In this document: positions 38,237 through 41,118 of the stretch, one piece after another | Position numbering within the stretch: position 1 is the stretch's first letter | Layout of the letters: each line of letters begins with the position of its first letter | Assembly (NCBI GenBank): GCA_964583845.1 | Contig: CAZOXG010000002.1 | Location: forward strand, 1-41,118 | Length of the DNA: 41,118 nt | Reading direction: 5' to 3' | Origin: JBAWVR01 sp964583845 | GTDB lineage: Bacteria; Patescibacteriota; Minisyncoccia; Phycocordibacterales; GWA1-40-21 | Position numbers and translations under genes: made by a program | Notes under the pieces: model-generated | Databases searched by the model: none | The model's input: the letters and a program-made list of their open reading frames with translations, nothing else | What the model was told of the DNA's origin: nothing

Positions 38237-38761
38237 ATGAAAACGAAAATTTCGATCGTGCCGTTTGTAAAATTGCCGAAGGTTGGTGTATCCGCACTAC
38301 TGCTTCGTCGCCCTGGTTATGATTTTACAAATTTGCGACCAAACTATTTTCCGTACGTGCTGGAAAGTATGTGTCAGGGTCAATTCAGTGATCAGTACTC
38401 GACTCAACTCGATACTATTAACGAATTGTGTCGGACGAAGGAGTTGGCTGCTGTTTGGTCAGTTTGCGTGGCGATCTCCACGGTGCTCTATGAGAATAAG
38501 ACCATGGCTGGACGGCACCTCGTTTGCGGGTGTATTATCCCTCAACCGAGCAAAAACATCCCTTTGCTAAATCTTGGTGTTGGGGTTGGCGAATTGGTTC
38601 CGATTTCAAGACAGATCTTGCCGTCGGTAATGATTCCCGACGCAAGAATGAAACGTGATGGACCAATGGCCCACCGGGTTTTGGTTGCTCCAACGATTCT
38701 GATTGAGTCAATGGAGAAAGGTTTCGAAACCTTCTCTCATTACAGCACTGAAGTTTGGTAG
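38237..38761 (+). CDS. Hypothetical protein (174 aa), possibly degenerate Nudix-like
   Basis: AAAGAAAGGCCAAAA precedes the ATG at 38237, so it is preferred over the in-frame start 36 bp upstream. Size and order of segments (strand SALLLRRPGYDF, a helix STQLDTINELCRTKE in place of a Nudix box, strand HLVCGCIIPQPS, a C-terminal helix) recall the 25.7- and 28.3-kb proteins, but no catalytic residues are present. Relationship is a weak inference. Six Cys in all. Its terminator follows. Confidence 0.68.
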   Translation: MKTKISIVPFVKLPKVGVSALLLRRPGYDFTNLRPNYFPYVLESMCQGQFSDQYSTQLDTINELCRTKELAAVWSVCVAISTVLYENKTMAGRHLVCGCIIPQPSKNIPLLNLGVGVGELVPISRQILPSVMIPDARMKRDGPMAHRVLVAPTILIESMEKGFETFSHYSTEVW

Positions 38762-38766
38762 ATTGT

Positions 38767-38800
38767 GGCAAGACTCGATTTGCGAGCTTGCCCTTTTTTT
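38767..38800 (+). terminator. Terminator of the 174-aa orphan
   Basis: The stem GGCAAGACTCG/CGAGCTTGCC, with one mismatch, is followed by an eight-T run. Confidence 0.88.
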
Positions 38801-38919
38801 TAATCAAAAAACATTCAAATAATGCTGTGTCTATATTGCTAAAGTATTCTGAGAAGTGTTTAATTGTTGCTGAACAAGATGATTGCATCTTGCGTTAAAA
38901 ACTCAAAAAGGAGACTACT

Positions 38920-39123
38920 ATGCCCAACAATGAAACTGATGCTAATGTCATCGGAAGCCAGGATAACCAAGGTTCGGAATTTCCGGATTTCGTCCATCCA
39001 AATATGGCCGAACATGGTCAGGCTGGAAAAGATCAGCCCCTTTGGGATTATGCTTGCCCGGCCGAGGTATCATCGACTGGAGCGTTTGATAGCGTGCCCG
39101 GAGTCATTATCGACGGTCGTTGA
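38920..39123 (+). CDS. Small acidic hypothetical protein (67 aa)
   Basis: AAAAAGGAGACTACT precedes the ATG. Acidic, Asn/Asp/Gly/Pro-rich and likely largely disordered, one Cys. No family recognised. Bounded by the terminator of the previous unit and its own, so it is a separate unit. The overlapping longer frame at 38864 ignores the ribosome site. Confidence 0.65.
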   Translation: MPNNETDANVIGSQDNQGSEFPDFVHPNMAEHGQAGKDQPLWDYACPAEVSSTGAFDSVPGVIIDGR

Positions 39124-39196
39124 TAATTTCTTTTTAGAAGTGTTTACATCTTGTTTGTTATCGATCTTAACCTTATTAAAAGGGAAGTGTCTGTTC

Positions 39197-39230
39197 CACC
39201 CGTGTGCAATTATGCACGGGTGGTTTTTAT
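39197..39230 (+). terminator. Terminator of the 67-aa orphan
   Basis: The stem CCACCCGTG/CACGGGTGG is followed by TTTTTAT. Confidence 0.88.
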
Positions 39231-39276
39231 TTGTCATTAAGTTATACTATATTCATTATTATTTTATAGATTAAAC

Positions 39277-40335
39277 ATGTCCAAAATTCAAAAAGATCAA
39301 GTTGAAAATTCCGCCACTCTTTATAGAAAATACCGCCCACAATCCTTTAAGGAAGTGGTTGGACAAGATCATATAACACATACACTCGAAGCTTCCATAA
39401 AAAATGGCAATATTGGGCACGCTTATCTTTTTTGTGGCTCTCGTGGTACTGGTAAAACTTCGTTGGCCCGTATTTTTGCCAAAGCAATCGGCTGTACTCC
39501 AAATGATCTTTATGAATTAGATGCTGCTTCACACACTCAAGTAGAAAATATCCGCGAGTTGAACGAAGCTGTGAATACTCTGCCTTTTGAATCTTCTTAC
39601 AAGGTATACATTTTAGATGAGGTACACATGCTCTCCAAGAACGCTTGGAATGCGCTTTTAAAGACTTTAGAGGAGCCACCTCAACACGCTGTCTTTATTC
39701 TAGCGACGACTGAGTTGGAGAAAGTACCCGAAACAGTTGTCTCTCGCTGTCAGTCATTTATTTTTCGTAAGCCGACTCAAGCTATTCTCAAGGAGATGGT
39801 TTTGAAGCTGGCAAAAAGTGAAGACTTTAAGTTGGAACCCGCTTCTGCTGATTTGATTGCATTTTTAGGAGATCGTTCATTCCGCGACACTCAGAGTATT
39901 TTGCAAAAGGTGATTGGAGCTTCATCAGACAAAAAGATTTCTGTCGAGGAAGTATTAGAAATTACAGGTGCACCAAGATCGGAATCAGTTAATGGTTTTA
40001 TTTCAGCCATTGATAGTCAAAATATTGAGGATGGTTTGCAAGCAATTTCAAAAATAGCAGAAGAGAATATTGATCCAGAAATTTACATTAAAATGATTTT
40101 AGAAAAAGTTCGCAATATTCTATTGCTCAGACTTTCGCCAAGTACCGCTGAAAAGATTCGCGATAAATATTCAGATCAAGATTTTACTTTTATTGATAAT
40201 TTGGCCAAGAAAAAAGAAGTTAAAATTAATTCCAATGTTTTAGCAGGACTTTTGTGTACTAGCGATGAGATTCGTAAATCTAGTGTGCCAGAAGTTACTC
40301 TTGAATTATGTTTGTATAGTTTGCTGGGGGAATAG
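39277..40335 (+). CDS. dnaX: DNA polymerase III gamma subunit, minimal DnaX
   Basis: Clamp-loader ATPase. N-terminus YRKYRPQSFKEVVGQDHI (about 16-33), Walker A GSRGTGKTS (about 52-60), DEVHMLSKNAWNALLKTLEE (about 108-127) and the SRC sensor (about 151-153). The four-Cys zinc module normally found between the Walker A helix and the DAASH region is missing: AKAIGCTPNDLYELDAASH is continuous. It ends after the collar at 352 residues with no tau extension. No frameshift signal is needed. No Shine-Dalgarno sequence. Terminator follows. Confidence 0.94.
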   Translation: MSKIQKDQVENSATLYRKYRPQSFKEVVGQDHITHTLEASIKNGNIGHAYLFCGSRGTGKTSLARIFAKAIGCTPNDLYELDAASHTQVENIRELNEAVNTLPFESSYKVYILDEVHMLSKNAWNALLKTLEEPPQHAVFILATTELEKVPETVVSRCQSFIFRKPTQAILKEMVLKLAKSEDFKLEPASADLIAFLGDRSFRDTQSILQKVIGASSDKKISVEEVLEITGAPRSESVNGFISAIDSQNIEDGLQAISKIAEENIDPEIYIKMILEKVRNILLLRLSPSTAEKIRDKYSDQDFTFIDNLAKKKEVKINSNVLAGLLCTSDEIRKSSVPEVTLELCLYSLLGE

Positions 40336-40365
40336 TCAAGATTAGATACTACAATAAATAAGCAA

Positions 40366-40410
40366 CAAACCCGGTTTTTTCACAAGCAAAAAACCGGACT
40401 TTGTTTTTAT
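40366..40410 (+). terminator. Terminator of dnaX
   Basis: CCGGTTTTTT pairs with AAAAAACCGG around CACAAGC; outer CAAA/TTTG pairing, then a T run. Confidence 0.85.
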
Positions 40411-40488
40411 CGACTTTGACAAATCAATAAAAACATGATAAACAATATAATGAAGTTCTAGTACCAATTTATAACGGAGGAAGTGACA

Positions 40489-40947
40489 ATGAACAAGACT
40501 TTTTGTTTGAAGGCCGAGATCTTGACCGGAAACACAGTTTCAGTCTTTGAATTTCGCGGACATGTACACAAGCAGTCCCCAATCGGACTTATTCTTGATG
40601 AAACTCAATTCTACTCGACCTGGGGTGAGGTACCGTCTGGTATCCACCATGAAATCGAAATCTTGAGACCGCCGGTCTGGGTCAATGACAACTGGCCGGC
40701 GAGAATTCATACTTATCGGCCGGTAACTGACAACACCAGACACTTCGTATGCTATCCGCGACCGATTCCGGATGAGAGGAAACTTGAAGAAGTTATCAAG
40801 TTGTGGTGTGTGGGTACGGCTTATACACTGCTTACAGATAATGACTTTCAGTTACACCCACTGATAGTCGCTGGCAATAAGCCTGCTTTCTTCGAGGAGA
40901 TGGAGCGAGTCTACGGTATCCGTTTCCTCACGTTCGAGATACTCTGA
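40489..40947 (+). CDS. Hypothetical protein (152 aa)
   Basis: No family recognised. Soluble, with many aromatic and His residues and three Cys. The ATG at 40489 lies 8 nt after GGAGG, so it is preferred over an in-frame GTG only 2 nt after it. A TTGACA at about 40416 with TAAACA 17 bp on may be the promoter. Clearly GC-richer than dnaX; another orphan unit. Confidence 0.72.
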   Translation: MNKTFCLKAEILTGNTVSVFEFRGHVHKQSPIGLILDETQFYSTWGEVPSGIHHEIEILRPPVWVNDNWPARIHTYRPVTDNTRHFVCYPRPIPDERKLEEVIKLWCVGTAYTLLTDNDFQLHPLIVAGNKPAFFEEMERVYGIRFLTFEIL

Positions 40948-40974
40948 AAACGAGATCTGAATGTTAATCAAAAC

Positions 40975-41003
40975 CATCGCGCATGCTGTGCCGGTGGTTT
41001 TAT
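40975..41003 (+). terminator. Possible terminator of the 152-aa orphan
   Basis: AACCATCG and CCGGTGGTT pair imperfectly, with inner GCGCATGCTGTGC, followed by TTATATTT. Weaker than the others. Confidence 0.5.
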
Positions 41004-41066
41004 ATTTAAATACTGGATTTTATTATTCTTTTATAGTAAATTAGAGCAGTTAGTTGAAAGTGTTAT

Positions 41067-41118
41067 TGCCAGATCGTCTAAAGGTAGGACAGTGGCCTTT
41101 GAAGCCATCAATCTTGGT
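41067..41118 (+). tRNA. tRNA-Gln (anticodon UUG), partial
   Basis: The acceptor strand TGCCAGA, D-arm, and anticodon arm GTGGC-CTTTGAA-GCCAT give UUG. The window ends inside the variable/T-arm region, so the 3' flank, and any tail element, cannot be seen. Confidence 0.88.

Noticed and set aside
38864..39274. 136-codon ORF overlapping the 67-aa gene
   Set aside because: It ignores the strong ribosome site at 38905-38919 and runs through the terminator.
120..41118. Prophage or plasmid segment
   Set aside because: No structural, replication or integrase genes are present; the gene set is housekeeping plus orphans.

Overview
The window looks like chromosomal DNA of a small-genome, AT-rich bacterium, most likely a Patescibacteria/CPR lineage of the Parcubacteria type. 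This is an inference from several signs: an IF2 reduced to about 500 residues, a DnaX without its zinc module or tau tail, a ClpB/ClpC-mixed unfoldase, Cys-rich small ORFans, many core genes without a Shine-Dalgarno sequence, and no biosynthetic operons. The code is standard. Nothing looks viral or plasmid-borne.

Layout. 0.1-2.3 kb: a minus-strand operon of an SPFH protein and a membrane protein with three TM hairpins. 2.5-5.9 kb: tRNA-Leu(UAG), a DUF3592-like protein, tRNA-Lys(CUU), an orphan gene, tRNA-Leu(UAA) and tRNA-Cys. 6-8.4 kb: rbfA, infB and a DUF4446 protein on the minus strand. 8.5-14 kb: a Cys-rich orphan, a cysteine desulfurase, a degenerate HtrA-like protein and a Clp ATPase. 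14-19.5 kb: small orphan genes, tRNA-Tyr, alanine racemase, L33, a Nudix hydrolase and tRNA-Trp. 19.6-22 kb: a PAP2 phosphatase, miaA, a small transporter and tRNA-Leu(CAA). 22-30.3 kb: parB, rel, three Nudix-like or orphan genes, a HEAT-repeat/kinase-like protein and further orphans. 30.4-41.1 kb: topA, a membrane-anchored protein, dprA, serS, ftsQ-like, dus, small orphans, dnaX, an orphan and the start of tRNA-Gln.

Two kinds of gene alternate. The AT-rich housekeeping genes usually lack a Shine-Dalgarno sequence, and a few look leaderless. Between them sit about fifteen short, visibly GC-richer single genes of mostly unknown function. Each has an AGGAG-type ribosome site, usually its own intrinsic terminator, and in the best cases a sigma70 promoter with 16-17 bp spacing.

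The most unusual thing is a repeat family behind gene 3' ends. Six of the seven tRNA genes whose downstream flank is visible show it clearly, and the seventh (Lys) has a degraded version. In tRNA sense the order is: tRNA, terminator, an inverted copy of the tRNA 3' end (from the T-loop outward), a conserved two-hairpin core of about 60-90 bp, then a diverged direct copy of the tRNA 3' end. The same core lies behind the protein gene topA. There the displaced copy of the gene end still encodes the same 20 C-terminal residues, with 9 of 20 codons changed, all synonymously, and it still has its own stop codon and terminator. Two tRNA loci carry stacked copies. This looks like serial insertion of tiny, ORF-less integrative elements that replace the end of the target gene. 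No recombinase gene is present in the window.
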